This document shows, one piece after another, positions 1 through 8,556 of a DNA stretch of 64,000 nucleotides (the first letter of the stretch is position 1; each line of letters starts with the position of its first letter). The stretch is taken from the NCBI RefSeq assembly GCF_001874525.1, contig NZ_LKAQ01000004.1:310001-374000 (forward strand), written 5' to 3'. The stretch is from Pseudodesulfovibrio hydrargyri (GTDB lineage: Bacteria; Desulfobacterota; Desulfovibrionia; Desulfovibrionales; Desulfovibrionaceae). A model generated the notes under the pieces. It worked only from the letters and a program-made list of their open reading frames with translations, made no database searches and had not been told where the DNA came from. A program made the position numbers and the translations under genes.

Positions 1-15
1 GTCTATGTTTTACCC

Positions 16-324
16 ATGCTCGACAAGGCCACCGCCCTGCCCGCCCTGCTGCGCAAACTCGAAAAGCTGCCCCAAGGCCATGCCCTGGACCTGCGCACGT
101 ACAAGCGCAACCGCTCGGTGCTCATCCGGCGCACGGGCACGGACGCCTTTGCCGTGACCGAGGACGGATTCCACCAGGAGGACTTCAGCGTCCCTCTCTC
201 CGGCCTGAAAAAACTGCTCAGGACCCTGCTGAAAAGGGAATTCCCCCGTTCGACGAAAATCCGGGTCTACGACCTGGGCGCGGCCGACGGCCAGGACCTG
301 CCCGCCGGGCGCAAGGTCATATGA
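16..324 (+). CDS. Hypothetical small basic protein, tandem copy 1
   Basis: This 102-residue protein of unknown function is rich in Lys and Arg. It is a paralog of the next gene. Both share, in order, a KLP-x-G motif near residue 20, a T-x-KR-x-R segment, a run of alternating hydrophobic and charged residues, and a GLKK-x-L-R/K-T-x-LKREFPRS block near residues 62-80. No signal peptide or membrane segment is visible. Its TGA overlaps the ATG of copy 2 (ATGA), so the pair is translationally coupled. Only 15 bases precede the start in this window, so the ribosome site and promoter cannot be judged and the true start could lie upstream. No function is inferred. Confidence 0.7.
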   Translation: MLDKATALPALLRKLEKLPQGHALDLRTYKRNRSVLIRRTGTDAFAVTEDGFHQEDFSVPLSGLKKLLRTLLKREFPRSTKIRVYDLGAADGQDLPAGRKVI

Positions 325-596
325 TCGACCTTGGCGCGGCCCTGCCCACGGCCCTCTCCCGGCTGGACAAGCTGCCCGACGGCGCGGTGCTGGAGCTTTT
401 GACCTTCAAGCGCGACCGGGGCGTGGCCGTGCGCAAGGTCGGCGCGGGTTTCGAGGTCCGCGAGTTCGGCTACCGGGACGAGACGGCCACCGAGGACCGG
501 CCCGGGCTCAAGAAACGGCTCAAGACCATTCTCAAACGGGAGTTCCCCCGGTCCAACAAGGTCCATCTCCGGGAACGCCGGACGGAAGGACGCTAG
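321..596 (+). CDS. Hypothetical small basic protein, tandem copy 2
   Basis: This 91-residue protein is a diverged duplicate of the gene immediately upstream, which it overlaps by 4 bases. It keeps the KLP-x-G, T-x-KR-x-R and GLKK...LKREFPRS blocks but lacks the longer tail of copy 1. The stop codon (594-596) shares bases with the stop of the convergent DUF3108 gene (593-595), so the two convergent genes have no spacer and no separate terminator. Function unknown. Confidence 0.68.
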   Translation: MIDLGAALPTALSRLDKLPDGAVLELLTFKRDRGVAVRKVGAGFEVREFGYRDETATEDRPGLKKRLKTILKREFPRSNKVHLRERRTEGR

Positions 597-1357
597 CCCC
601 TGGCTGGCGGGTAATACTCGCGCAGGGTCATGGAGAAGTGGCCCACCGCCACCTTGGACCTGACCTTGACCGGGATGCGCCGCTCGTCGGCGGAGAACCA
701 GACGTACAGCTCGGCCTTTTTGGACTTCTTGAACACGCCGGACAGGTGTTTGATGTCCAGGCGCACGCGATAGGCCTCCACGTCGCCGATGCCGGTCTCC
801 ACGGTCTCCCTGTCCTCCACGAACGCCTTGCCCACCACCGAGACCTTGCCGTCCGATACGTTGGCGTCGAACTCCATGCCTTTGTACAGAGCCTCCTTGC
901 GGAAGGCGAACAGGATGGACATGGGGTCAAAGACGTTTTCCGGCTGGTCGAGGGTGTGCTGCAGCTTGCCCCGGGCATAGCGGTACGACTGGTTGGCCTG
1001 CTTGTCGAAGACGAGCTCCACCTTCTTGTGATAGGACCCTTCGTTCTGGTCCTTTTTGTAGCGCAGGGCGTAATTCACATCCATGTCGGTCCAGGCCTCC
1101 ATGGTGTCCCGGACCTTGTAGAAGTTGTCCACCCAGCCCTGGGTCCTGGCCTTGGCGAGGAAATAGCGCGCGGGCCGGCCGTCCATCTCCGTGTCGTCCA
1201 TGCAAGTCAGCTCGGCCCGGCCCGCGTGGATCACGGTCCAGTAGATGTCGTAGTAGAGCCTTTCGCCCGGCCCGAAGGGCGGGGCCGGGTCCTCGGCCGA
1301 CCGGGCCGGGACGGCCAGGAACAGCAGCAAAACGGCGGTCAGGAAAATCTTACGCAT
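593..1357 (-). CDS. DUF3108 family secreted protein
   Basis: The product is 254 residues with a cleavable signal peptide: Met-Arg-Lys, a Leu-rich core, then an Ala-Arg-Ser-Ala site near residue 20. The mature part starts with the P-F-x-P-G-E-x-L-x-Y-D-I-x-W motif and continues as a beta-rich domain with Y-x-Y-x-R-G-K and D-P-M-S-x-L-F-A-F-R blocks. These are hallmarks of DUF3108, a periplasmic or outer-membrane-facing family of unknown biochemical role. The length is typical. The gene is divergent from the CBS-domain gene with about 140 bases between them, and it meets the upstream plus-strand pair tail to tail with overlapping stops. Confidence 0.85.
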   Translation of the reverse strand: MRKIFLTAVLLLFLAVPARSAEDPAPPFGPGERLYYDIYWTVIHAGRAELTCMDDTEMDGRPARYFLAKARTQGWVDNFYKVRDTMEAWTDMDVNYALRYKKDQNEGSYHKKVELVFDKQANQSYRYARGKLQHTLDQPENVFDPMSILFAFRKEALYKGMEFDANVSDGKVSVVGKAFVEDRETVETGIGDVEAYRVRLDIKHLSGVFKKSKKAELYVWFSADERRIPVKVRSKVAVGHFSMTLREYYPPARG

Positions 1358-1497
1358 ACTTCATATTCGTCATGAACCGCGCCCGAGTCAAGGAGACCCC
1401 CGTAACCACGCCGTTGTCATGGACAAATATCCCCACACGCGTTACGAGGATGAGAGGAGAGGCCCTGACTCAAGCTTGTTATCGGAGGAATGCCCCT

Positions 1498-1989
1498 ATG
1501 ATGCTCAGAAAACGCGCCTGGGACATGATGCGCGACGAATACCCGACCGTACAGGAAGACGCCAGCCTGGCCGAGGCCATCCGCGTCATGCGCGAGGCCA
1601 TGGTCGAGGCCCCGGACTCGCAGGTGGTGGTGGTCCAGACCAAGGGCGGCAAGCTCAAGGGGACCATCAACCTCTGGCAGCTCTTCAAGGCGGTCAAGCA
1701 ATCCGTGCTCAAGGACGAGAACCTGACCCTGGACGGCGAGGTCGACTGGGACCAGCAGTTCGCCAACGCCTGCCTGATCTGCACCCAGCTGCGGCTCGAC
1801 GAATACATCATCCCCAACCCGCCGCTGCTCAAGCCCAACGATCCCATCCTGGTGGTCCTGGACGTGTTCCTCAAGTCCCGCCGCGACTGGGCCCTGGTGG
1901 TCGAGGCCGACAAGGTCATGGGCGTGGTCTACGTGACCGACGTGTACCGCGACATGACCCGCGACATGGTCCAGATCTTCAAGAAGTAG
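1498..1989 (+). CDS. CBS-domain pair protein
   Basis: This 163-residue cytoplasmic protein is made almost entirely of two CBS motifs. The first (about residues 12-65) carries the M-R-D-E-x-P-T-V-x-E-D-A-S-L-x-E-A-I pattern. The second (about 100-160) ends in G-V-V-Y-V-T-D-V-Y-R-D. Such stand-alone Bateman modules usually bind adenosyl nucleotides and regulate a partner. The start at 1498 is chosen because GGAGG lies at 1484-1488, nine bases upstream. The frame stays open further upstream without a ribosome site. A strong intrinsic terminator follows at once. The binding ligand and partner are unknown. Confidence 0.85.
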   Translation: MMLRKRAWDMMRDEYPTVQEDASLAEAIRVMREAMVEAPDSQVVVVQTKGGKLKGTINLWQLFKAVKQSVLKDENLTLDGEVDWDQQFANACLICTQLRLDEYIIPNPPLLKPNDPILVVLDVFLKSRRDWALVVEADKVMGVVYVTDVYRDMTRDMVQIFKK

Positions 1990-2010
1990 TTTCCGCGATC
2001 CACTGAGACG

Positions 2011-2045
2011 AAAAGGCCCGCTCCGGTTGGAGCGGGCCTTTTTTG
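2011..2045 (+). terminator. Rho-independent terminator after the CBS gene
   Basis: A 14-bp perfect stem (AAAAGGCCCGCTCC against its complement) with a GGTT loop ends in six T residues. It lies 21 bases after the CBS gene stop. A-tracts on one side and T-tracts on the other mean it could also stop the convergent HD-GYP transcript. Confidence 0.93.
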
Positions 2046-2072
2046 CGGAATGGGAAAAGCCGTGGTGCCCGG

Positions 2073-3083
2073 CTACTTCATCTTCAGGTCGATGAGCAGG
2101 AGCATCTGCAACGCCTTGGTGATCTCCGGATCGTAGCGCGGGTCCTGGGCCAGGGCATTGGCCGCCTGGACCGGGCCCATGGGTTCGGCGTACGGCCGTT
2201 TGGTGATCATGGCGCAAAAGGAGTCGGCCACGGCGGTCAGCCTGCCCGGGAACTCCTGCTTGACCGACTTGAGTGGATAGCCCGAGCCGTTCATGCGCTC
2301 GTGGTGCTCGGTCACGCACTGGTCCATCTCGGCGTAGCGCAGGCCGAGCTTGCCGAGCATCTCGAAGCCCACCTTGGTGTGGGCGTTGACCTTGCCGCGC
2401 TCGTCGCCGGTCAGCGGCTTGTCCTTGGTGCGGATGAAGACGGGCACCTTGGCCATGCCCAGATCGTGCAGGAAGAGCCCGGCCAGGACCCGGTCGAAGT
2501 TTGCCCGCTTGACCCCTTCGGCGAACCCCTTCTCCTTGATCTTGCCCCACAGGGCCAGGCCGAGGAAGCCGGTGTTCATGGAGTGGTTCTCCAGGGTATG
2601 CTCCCGGTGCAGCCTCCGGACCAGGGCGCGGGCGCGGCGGATGTCCGCGTAGAGGTATTCGGACAGGACCATGAGGTCCACCCAGAGCTTGTCGAAGACC
2701 GCCTTGACCGGCTGCTCGAAGAACTCGGCCAGCCTGCGGGTCAGGGCCTGGGTGAAGATGTCCGCGATCTCCTTTTCCTTGAGGTTCCCGTCCACCAGGA
2801 CCAGGTCGAGCTGGTAGCTGATGTGCTTGACGTAGACCGGATGGTCCTCGCGGGAGACGAAGACCAGCCCCTCGTTGGTCAGCCCGGCCAGTTCCTCCAC
2901 CTGGTCGTTGGACAGCCTGCCGCCGACCTTGTAGTACGGCACCACCCGGGCGACGTCCTCCTTGAAGGTGAATATGTTCAGGGGGGGCCTGTATTTGTTG
3001 AAGCTGCCCAGGATGTCCTCGCTGACTTGGTAATACTCTTCGTTGAGTCCGTCGGGAATGTCGTGCTTCTGGTCGGCTCGCAT
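2073..3083 (-). CDS. HD-GYP-type phosphohydrolase
   Basis: The protein is 336 residues. The N-terminal half (about 1-150) is uncharacterised. The C-terminal half is an HD-GYP domain with the metal-binding His206-Asp207 (FLHDLGMAKVP), His235, His260-His261 and a G-S-G-Y-P signature at 266-270. Members hydrolyse cyclic di-GMP or related cyclic dinucleotides. The usual H-H-E-x-x-D-G-x-G-Y-P is here H-H-E-R-M-N-G-S-G-Y-P, so one conserved acid is Asn, but the metal ligands appear present. The gene begins seven bases after the pyruvate kinase stop, so the two are surely co-transcribed. No membrane or receiver domain is present. Confidence 0.83.
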   Translation of the reverse strand: MRADQKHDIPDGLNEEYYQVSEDILGSFNKYRPPLNIFTFKEDVARVVPYYKVGGRLSNDQVEELAGLTNEGLVFVSREDHPVYVKHISYQLDLVLVDGNLKEKEIADIFTQALTRRLAEFFEQPVKAVFDKLWVDLMVLSEYLYADIRRARALVRRLHREHTLENHSMNTGFLGLALWGKIKEKGFAEGVKRANFDRVLAGLFLHDLGMAKVPVFIRTKDKPLTGDERGKVNAHTKVGFEMLGKLGLRYAEMDQCVTEHHERMNGSGYPLKSVKQEFPGRLTAVADSFCAMITKRPYAEPMGPVQAANALAQDPRYDPEITKALQMLLLIDLKMK

Positions 3084-3090
3084 CGCTGGG

Positions 3091-4533
3091 CTAATCCTCT
3101 TCCTTGATCAGTTTCTCGTACAGTTTGACCACGTTGGTCTGGGTGGTGGACTTGCCCTGCTCGGGCTGGCCGGCCGTGATGATGACGATGTCCCCTTCCA
3201 CGAAATCGGGGCACTGCCGGACAAAGACCTCGGCGCGTTCCTGATGGTCGTGGATGACGTCCAGGGGGATGGCGGGAATGACCCCCCAGGACAGATTGGT
3301 GAAATGCCTGACGATGGGGTCGGACGACAGGGCGTAGACCGACTGGCCGGGCCTGCACGACGAGAGCAGCCTGGAGGTCGCTCCGGAGGTGGAGTGGCAG
3401 ACGATGGCCCGGGCCTTGGTCTTGCGCGCCAGCATGGCCGCGGCGTAGGCCAGGAAGGTCGAGGGATTGTCCCTGGCCCCGCCCCGGTCCAGCTCCTCGG
3501 GCCCGGACTCGAACATGAAGGCCTCGATCTGGTAGGCGATCTTGCGCATGAACCGGACGGTTTCGCCCGGATAGTTGCCGATGGCCGTCTCCTCGGAAAG
3601 CATGACGCAGTCCGCGCCGTCCAGGATGGCGTTGGCCACGTCCGTGGTTTCGGCCCGGGTGGCCATGGGTGAGTTGACCATGGAAAGCAGCATCTGGGTG
3701 GCCACGATGACCGGCTTGCCCGCCTGGTTGCACTGCTTGATGATGCGCTTCTGGGCCACGGGCAGCTCGGCCAGGTCCAGTTCCAGGCCGAGATCGCCGC
3801 GCGCGACCATGATGCCGTCGGCCTCCTGAAGAATCTGATCCAGGCAGTCCAGGGCCGCGGTGCGCTCGAGCTTGGCGATGATGGGCAGCCCTCTGCCGTG
3901 CTTGAGCATCTCCTTGCGCAAGTGGCGAATGTCCTCGGGCTTCTGGACGAAGCTCATGGCCACCACGTCCACGCCCAGTTCCATGCCGATGGCCAGGTCC
4001 GCCTTGTCCTTGTCGGTCAGCGGGGCCAGCGGGGTCTTGGTGCCGGGGAAGGTGATGCCCTTGCGCGGCGGGCACATGCCCGAGTTGGCGGCCTTGAGGC
4101 GGATGAGGTTCTCGCCCTCGATCTTGACCACGTTGAAGCGGATCATGCCATCGGACAGGGCCACGGGGTCGCCGACCTTCACGCCCTGGAACATCTCCGG
4201 GATGTTCAGGCAGATGAACGGCTCGGTCACGCCCTCGGCCTTGTCCGGGGTGCCGAGCAGGACCTCGGTCCCCTTGGTCACCTCGATGGCCCCCAGCCCC
4301 ACGTCGCAGGTCCGGATCTTGGGCCCGGACAGGTCCTGGAGCACGGTCAGGGTCAGGCCGGTCTCCTGTTCCAGTCGGCGGATGATCTCGACCATCTTGG
4401 CGAAGAACTCCTTGCCACCGTGGGAGAAGTTGAGCCGGAAGATCTTGGCCCCGGACTCGACCAGCTCCTTGACCGCCTCGTAGGACTCGGTGCCCGGGCC
4501 GAGGGTGGCGATGATCTTGATGTGCCTGTCCAT
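3091..4533 (-). CDS. pyk: Pyruvate kinase
   Basis: This 480-residue enzyme converts phosphoenolpyruvate and ADP to pyruvate and ATP in glycolysis. The A-T-L-G-P start, the R-L-N-F-S-H-G motif near residue 40, M-V-A-R-G-D-L-G and D-V-A-N-A-I-L-D-G-x-D-x-V-M-L-S-E-E-T are all present. The active-site stretch reads A-T-Q-M-L-L-S-M where most family members have M-L-E-S-M, a minor variation. The ATG at 4533 is chosen because GGGGAGG lies at 4540-4546 and the family begins at this Met. An open reading frame continues 55 codons further upstream but has no ribosome site. The downstream neighbour is the HD-GYP gene. Confidence 0.95.
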   Translation of the reverse strand: MDRHIKIIATLGPGTESYEAVKELVESGAKIFRLNFSHGGKEFFAKMVEIIRRLEQETGLTLTVLQDLSGPKIRTCDVGLGAIEVTKGTEVLLGTPDKAEGVTEPFICLNIPEMFQGVKVGDPVALSDGMIRFNVVKIEGENLIRLKAANSGMCPPRKGITFPGTKTPLAPLTDKDKADLAIGMELGVDVVAMSFVQKPEDIRHLRKEMLKHGRGLPIIAKLERTAALDCLDQILQEADGIMVARGDLGLELDLAELPVAQKRIIKQCNQAGKPVIVATQMLLSMVNSPMATRAETTDVANAILDGADCVMLSEETAIGNYPGETVRFMRKIAYQIEAFMFESGPEELDRGGARDNPSTFLAYAAAMLARKTKARAIVCHSTSGATSRLLSSCRPGQSVYALSSDPIVRHFTNLSWGVIPAIPLDVIHDHQERAEVFVRQCPDFVEGDIVIITAGQPEQGKSTTQTNVVKLYEKLIKEED

Positions 4534-4740
4534 GACAGCCTCCCCGCCCCGGTCCGCGCCCCGCGGGCGCCCCGACCGGGGCTCGTCTTGTGTTTTGATT
4601 TTACAGAACAATTGCCACGGGCATTCGTTCAAGAATGGTGCAAGTCTAGGCGCGGCCCGACAAAAAATCAATGATACTCGGTGAATTTTGGCCGCCATTT
4701 CCGGGTGAACGGTTGACTTTCCCTTGATTTTCGCGCAGAG

Positions 4741-4786
4741 GTGGGAAGAAGTGGAATTTAGTGTAGAGACAGTGTAAAGATGTGGA
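4741..4786 (+). promoter_or_regulatory. MraZ-type operator: five GTGNN repeats upstream of mraZ
   Basis: The pentamers GTGGG (4741), GTGGA (4751), GTGTA (4761), GTGTA (4772) and GTGGA (4782) recur every 10-11 bases just upstream of mraZ. In Escherichia coli MraZ binds three GTGGG-like direct repeats with 5-base spacers, also a 10-base period, and represses its own operon. The array therefore very likely serves autoregulation of the dcw cluster. A TTGACT hexamer at 4713-4718 may be the -35 of the overlapping promoter, but I see no convincing -10. Confidence 0.75.
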
Positions 4787-4811
4787 GCAAGAGGGAGCTC
4801 CGGGGAAAACG

Positions 4812-5258
4812 ATGAAATTCAGAGGTCACGCACACAGAAGCCTGGACGACAAGGGACGGCTGATCCTGCCGCCCGAGTTCCGGGACGCGATCCGGGAGGA
4901 ACTGCCGGACGGTGTCATCGTGCTGACCATCTTCGACAAGCATGTCGTGGGCATCACCCCGGACCAGTGGAACAAGCTCGAACGCGAACTGGAGTCCATC
5001 AAGTCGCCCAGCCGCGAGCTGCAGAACACCATTCGGCTGCTGAATCTGGGGTACACCGAGACCCCGGTGGGCAAGCAGGGGCGCATCGCCATTCCCGCGC
5101 ACCTGCGAAAGTCCGGCAAGCTGGACAAGGAAGTGGTGGTCATCGGCGCGGGCAGGCGGCTGGAGATCTGGTCCGCGGAGGCCTTCGAGGAACTGCTCGA
5201 CCAGGACTACGACGTGTCCTCGGAGCTGGCGGAAAACAACGTCTCCCTGCCCTTCTAG
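4812..5258 (+). CDS. mraZ: Transcriptional regulator MraZ
   Basis: The product is 148 residues with two SpoVT/AbrB-like halves: M-K-F-R-G...L-D-D-K-G-R-L at the start and V-G-K-Q-G-R-I-A-I-P-A-H-L-R near residue 85. The family forms ring oligomers that bind the repeats ahead of the dcw operon. The start at 4812 is chosen because MraZ proteins begin M-x-F-R-G. An in-frame GTG ten codons earlier lies inside the operator repeats. rsmH follows with no gap. It is the first gene of the division and cell wall cluster. Confidence 0.95.
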   Translation: MKFRGHAHRSLDDKGRLILPPEFRDAIREELPDGVIVLTIFDKHVVGITPDQWNKLERELESIKSPSRELQNTIRLLNLGYTETPVGKQGRIAIPAHLRKSGKLDKEVVVIGAGRRLEIWSAEAFEELLDQDYDVSSELAENNVSLPF

Positions 5259-6239
5259 ATGAAGCCGGGAGAGGTCGATCCCGCCTCGCTGCACACCACG
5301 GTTCTTTTACATGAAGTGGTTCGGTGGCTGAATCCCCGCCCCGGAGGCCGTTACATGGACGGCACCCTGGGCATGGGCGGCCACAGCCTGGCGCTTCTGG
5401 AAGCGGCGGGCGAGGGGGCCGAGCTCGTTGGGCTCGACCGGGACCGGGAGGCGTTGGCGCTCGCAACCAGGCGGCTTGAGCCGTTCAAGGACCGCGTGCA
5501 CCTCTTTCACCTGCCCTTTTCCCGGTTTGAGGAAGCGCTCGACGAGATCGGCTGGGAGCAGATCGACGGCGCGGTCCTGGACCTCGGCGTCTCCTCCCTC
5601 CAGCTGGACGAGGCTGATAGAGGATTCAGCTTCATCCACGACGGACCCTTGGACATGCGCATGGACCCGGACGTCGGCCCCCCGGCCGAGGTGCTGGTCA
5701 ATACGCTGAAACACGGGGAGTTGGCGCGCATCATCCGGGTCTACGGGGAAGACCCCCTGGCCGGGAAGATCGCGTCCGCAATAGTGAGGGAACGGGAAAA
5801 GGGAGCGATCACGAGGACGCTCCAGCTGGCCGAGATAGTGCGGCTGGCCTACCCGCCGAAGATGCGGCATACGGCCCGCAACCACCCGGCGACCCGGACC
5901 TTCCAGGGACTGCGCATAGCGGTCAACAGGGAAACTGAGGAACTTGAACATTACCTTGCAACCATAGTCGGACGCCTGAAACCGGGCGCGAGGCTGGCCA
6001 TAATCTCGTTTCACTCCCTGGAGGACAGGGCCGTGAAGCACGCATTTCGGGATGCCGCCAAAGGGTGCAAATGCCCCCCGCATCAACTCCACTGCACCTG
6101 CGGCGGCGTGCCCGAGATAAAAGTGCTGACCAGGAAACCGGAGGCCGCCTCGGATGCCGAGAGGGATGCGAACCCCCGCGCCAGGAGCGCCAAGCTCCGG
6201 GTCGCGGAAAGGCTCGGCCCCGACGGAGAAGAAGCATGA
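5259..6239 (+). CDS. rsmH: 16S rRNA m4C1402 methyltransferase RsmH
   Basis: This 326-residue SAM-dependent enzyme, also called MraW, methylates N4 of C1402 in the 16S decoding region. It has the H-x-x-V-L-L-x-E-V-V start, the SAM motif D-G-T-L-G-M-G-G-H-S near residue 32, L-D-L-G-V-S-S-x-Q-L, and the C-terminal I-S-F-H-S-L-E-D-R and C-x-C-P block. The ATG directly follows the mraZ stop, and the TGA overlaps the ftsL start, as expected for the dcw operon. Confidence 0.96.
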   Translation: MKPGEVDPASLHTTVLLHEVVRWLNPRPGGRYMDGTLGMGGHSLALLEAAGEGAELVGLDRDREALALATRRLEPFKDRVHLFHLPFSRFEEALDEIGWEQIDGAVLDLGVSSLQLDEADRGFSFIHDGPLDMRMDPDVGPPAEVLVNTLKHGELARIIRVYGEDPLAGKIASAIVREREKGAITRTLQLAEIVRLAYPPKMRHTARNHPATRTFQGLRIAVNRETEELEHYLATIVGRLKPGARLAIISFHSLEDRAVKHAFRDAAKGCKCPPHQLHCTCGGVPEIKVLTRKPEAASDAERDANPRARSAKLRVAERLGPDGEEA

Positions 6240-6517
6240 GCAAGACCGACAAAACGCTCCTCTGGATGGTGCTGGGCCTCTTGGGCATGGCGCTGTTCCT
6301 CGGTTTGGGAGCGGTCTGGTTGAACATCGAGCGCATGGATCTGGCATACGACCTGCGCAAGATGGAGCAGAGCCTGGGCCGGAAAGAGGATCTGGCCGCG
6401 AAACTGACGGTTGAGAGGAACAACCTGGTTTCGCCCTACAGGCTGAAAAAGCTCGCGGGCCAACTCGGCCTGGGAGTGGCGGCGCCGGGCCAGATACGGC
6501 GCATAGCCTCGCAATAG
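6236..6517 (+). CDS. ftsL: Cell division protein FtsL-like
   Basis: The 93-residue bitopic membrane protein has a short cytoplasmic tail, one transmembrane helix (about residues 9-29), then a heptad-like coiled coil (about 38-70) ending in a Y-R-L-K-K-L-A motif. Its place between rsmH and ftsI and this architecture identify FtsL, which with FtsB and FtsQ links FtsZ assembly to septal synthesis. Sequence conservation in this family is low, so the call rests mainly on context. The ATG overlaps the rsmH stop (ATGA). Confidence 0.85.
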   Translation: MSKTDKTLLWMVLGLLGMALFLGLGAVWLNIERMDLAYDLRKMEQSLGRKEDLAAKLTVERNNLVSPYRLKKLAGQLGLGVAAPGQIRRIASQ

Positions 6518-6569
6518 CGACGCGTTTACGCCATACAACGCGCCGCCATAGTGGGAAACAGGGAATACG

Positions 6570-8531
6570 ATGGCACAGGACAATACAAGGCGCACGGATC
6601 ACAGCGGGATCAAGATGGGGTTCGTCACGGCCCTCTTCGCGATCGCCCTCGGTGCTCTGTGGGTGCGTACCGGCTGGGTGCAGCTCTACGAGGGCGACGC
6701 CCTGGCCGACCAGGCATCCAGGCAGAGTCTCGCCGCCGAATACGAATACGGCGAGCGGGGCCGCATCTTCGACCGCAACGGTGAGATGCTGGCCACTTCC
6801 GTGGAAGCCCAGTCCGTGTTCGCCCGTCCCCACGAGATCGAGAACGTGGACGTGGCCGCCGACACCCTGTCCCGCGACCTCAAGCTCTCCCGCCGCGAAG
6901 TCTACCGCAAGCTCAAGTCCCGCAAGAAATTCATCTGGATAAAACGGCAGGTCTCGGACCGCGAGGCGGCCGCCCTGAACCGGGCCGACCTCAAGGGCAT
7001 CCGGCTGACCACCGAATACTCGCGCATCTACCCCAACGGCCACCTGGCCGGGCAGCTGCTCGGCTTCACCGACATCGACGGCCGGGGCCGCGAGGGCGTC
7101 GAGCGCGTCTTCGACAAGCTGCTCGCCCCGAGCAAGGCCGAGTTCGAGGTCCAGCGCGACGCCACGGGCCGCCACCTCTACCTGGACGCCCACGGCCGGG
7201 AGATGGACGTCAACGGCAAGGACGTGCGCCTGACCATCGACACCCACATCCAGCACGCCGCCGAGCAGGCCCTGGCCAACTCAATCGCCAAGTACGAGGC
7301 CCGGGCGGGCATCGTCATGGTGGTGGACGTCAAGTCCGGCGACATCCTGGCCATGGCCAGCGAGCCGTTCTTCAACCCGAACACGGTGCGCTCGTCCAAG
7401 CCGTCCCAGCGCCGCCTGCGCCCCCTGACCGACATCTACGAGCCCGGCTCGACCATGAAGCCGTTCCTGATCGCCGCCGCCATTCAGGAAGGAACCATCA
7501 CCCCGGACACCCTGATCGACTGCGAGAACGGCCGCTGGAAAGTGGCCCGCCGGGTCATCCGGGACACCCATCCCTCCAAGTGGCTCCCGGTCCACAAGGT
7601 TCTGCGCTACTCCTCGAACATCGGCATGGCCAAGATCGGCATGAACCTGGGCGCGGGCGTGTACCACGACTATTTGACCAAACTCGGTTTCGGTGAGAAG
7701 ACCCACCTCGGCCTGCCCGGCGAGTCCGCGGGCATCCTCCGGGCGCCGGGCTCCTGGACCTCCGTGGACCTGGCCTGCATCAGCTTCGGCCAGTCCATCG
7801 GCGCGACCGCCGTGCAGCTGGCCCACGCCTTCCTCTGCCTGGCCAACCAGGGGGCCACCCGCGACCTGAATCTCATCCTCTCCCCCAGGGCCGAGCGCAA
7901 AAACGCCTCCATCCAGGTCTTCACCCCCGAGACCGCGGCCACGGTCCTGAAGATGATGGAGGAGGTCGTCCAGGAGGACGGCACGGGCCGCAGCGCGCGC
8001 ATCGAGGGCATCACCATGGCGGGCAAGACCGGCACCGCCCAGAAGGCCTCCAAGGAAGGGGGCTACGGCGACCAGTACCTGTCCTCCTTCGTGGCCCTGG
8101 TCCCGGCCCGGGAGCCGGAGCTGCTGGTCATCACCATGATCGACGAACCGCAGAAGGCCAACTACGGCTCCATGGTCGCGGCCCCGGTCTGCCGCGAGGT
8201 GACCGTGCGCACCCTGGCCTACCACGGCCAGTTGTCCGAGACCCTGCACGCCACGGTGGAGGACAACCCCACCGTGGACGAGCTGGCCGACGAGCCGCTC
8301 GACCGGGCAGTGCCCGCGCCCGTGGCCCGCATCGACGACGGCAGGGTGCCGAACATCGAGGGCATGTCCGTGCGCCGGGCGCTGGAAACACTGGTCCGGA
8401 TGGGGATTGTCCCGGTGCTCAAAGGGAAGGGAATGACGGTCAAGCGCCAGGAGCCCCGGGCGGGGCAGCCCTGGCCCGAAAACCGCAGCAAGGAGGGGGC
8501 GGATGATGTTTTTGTTCTCTGGCTCTCATAG
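6570..8531 (+). CDS. ftsI: Septal peptidoglycan transpeptidase FtsI (PBP3), with a C-terminal PASTA-like domain
   Basis: This 653-residue class B penicillin-binding protein has an N-terminal membrane anchor (about 16-36), a dimerisation domain with the R-G-R-I-x-D-R-N motif, and a transpeptidase domain. The active-site motifs are S294-T-M-K297, S348-S-N350 and K486-T-G-T. The tail (about 593-640, V-P-N-I-E-G-M-S...G) looks like a PASTA domain, absent from enterobacterial FtsI but seen in other deltaproteobacteria and Gram-positives. It cross-links septal murein with FtsW. It ends 25 bases before the preferred murE start. Confidence 0.95.
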   Translation: MAQDNTRRTDHSGIKMGFVTALFAIALGALWVRTGWVQLYEGDALADQASRQSLAAEYEYGERGRIFDRNGEMLATSVEAQSVFARPHEIENVDVAADTLSRDLKLSRREVYRKLKSRKKFIWIKRQVSDREAAALNRADLKGIRLTTEYSRIYPNGHLAGQLLGFTDIDGRGREGVERVFDKLLAPSKAEFEVQRDATGRHLYLDAHGREMDVNGKDVRLTIDTHIQHAAEQALANSIAKYEARAGIVMVVDVKSGDILAMASEPFFNPNTVRSSKPSQRRLRPLTDIYEPGSTMKPFLIAAAIQEGTITPDTLIDCENGRWKVARRVIRDTHPSKWLPVHKVLRYSSNIGMAKIGMNLGAGVYHDYLTKLGFGEKTHLGLPGESAGILRAPGSWTSVDLACISFGQSIGATAVQLAHAFLCLANQGATRDLNLILSPRAERKNASIQVFTPETAATVLKMMEEVVQEDGTGRSARIEGITMAGKTGTAQKASKEGGYGDQYLSSFVALVPAREPELLVITMIDEPQKANYGSMVAAPVCREVTVRTLAYHGQLSETLHATVEDNPTVDELADEPLDRAVPAPVARIDDGRVPNIEGMSVRRALETLVRMGIVPVLKGKGMTVKRQEPRAGQPWPENRSKEGADDVFVLWLS

Positions 8532-8556
8532 CGAAAAGGAAAAGGTACGGGGCGTC

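Noticed and set aside
4534..4698. 55-codon N-terminal extension of pyruvate kinase
   Set aside because: There is no ribosome site at the far start, the extension matches no domain, and a strong GGGGAGG precedes the internal Met that begins the family.
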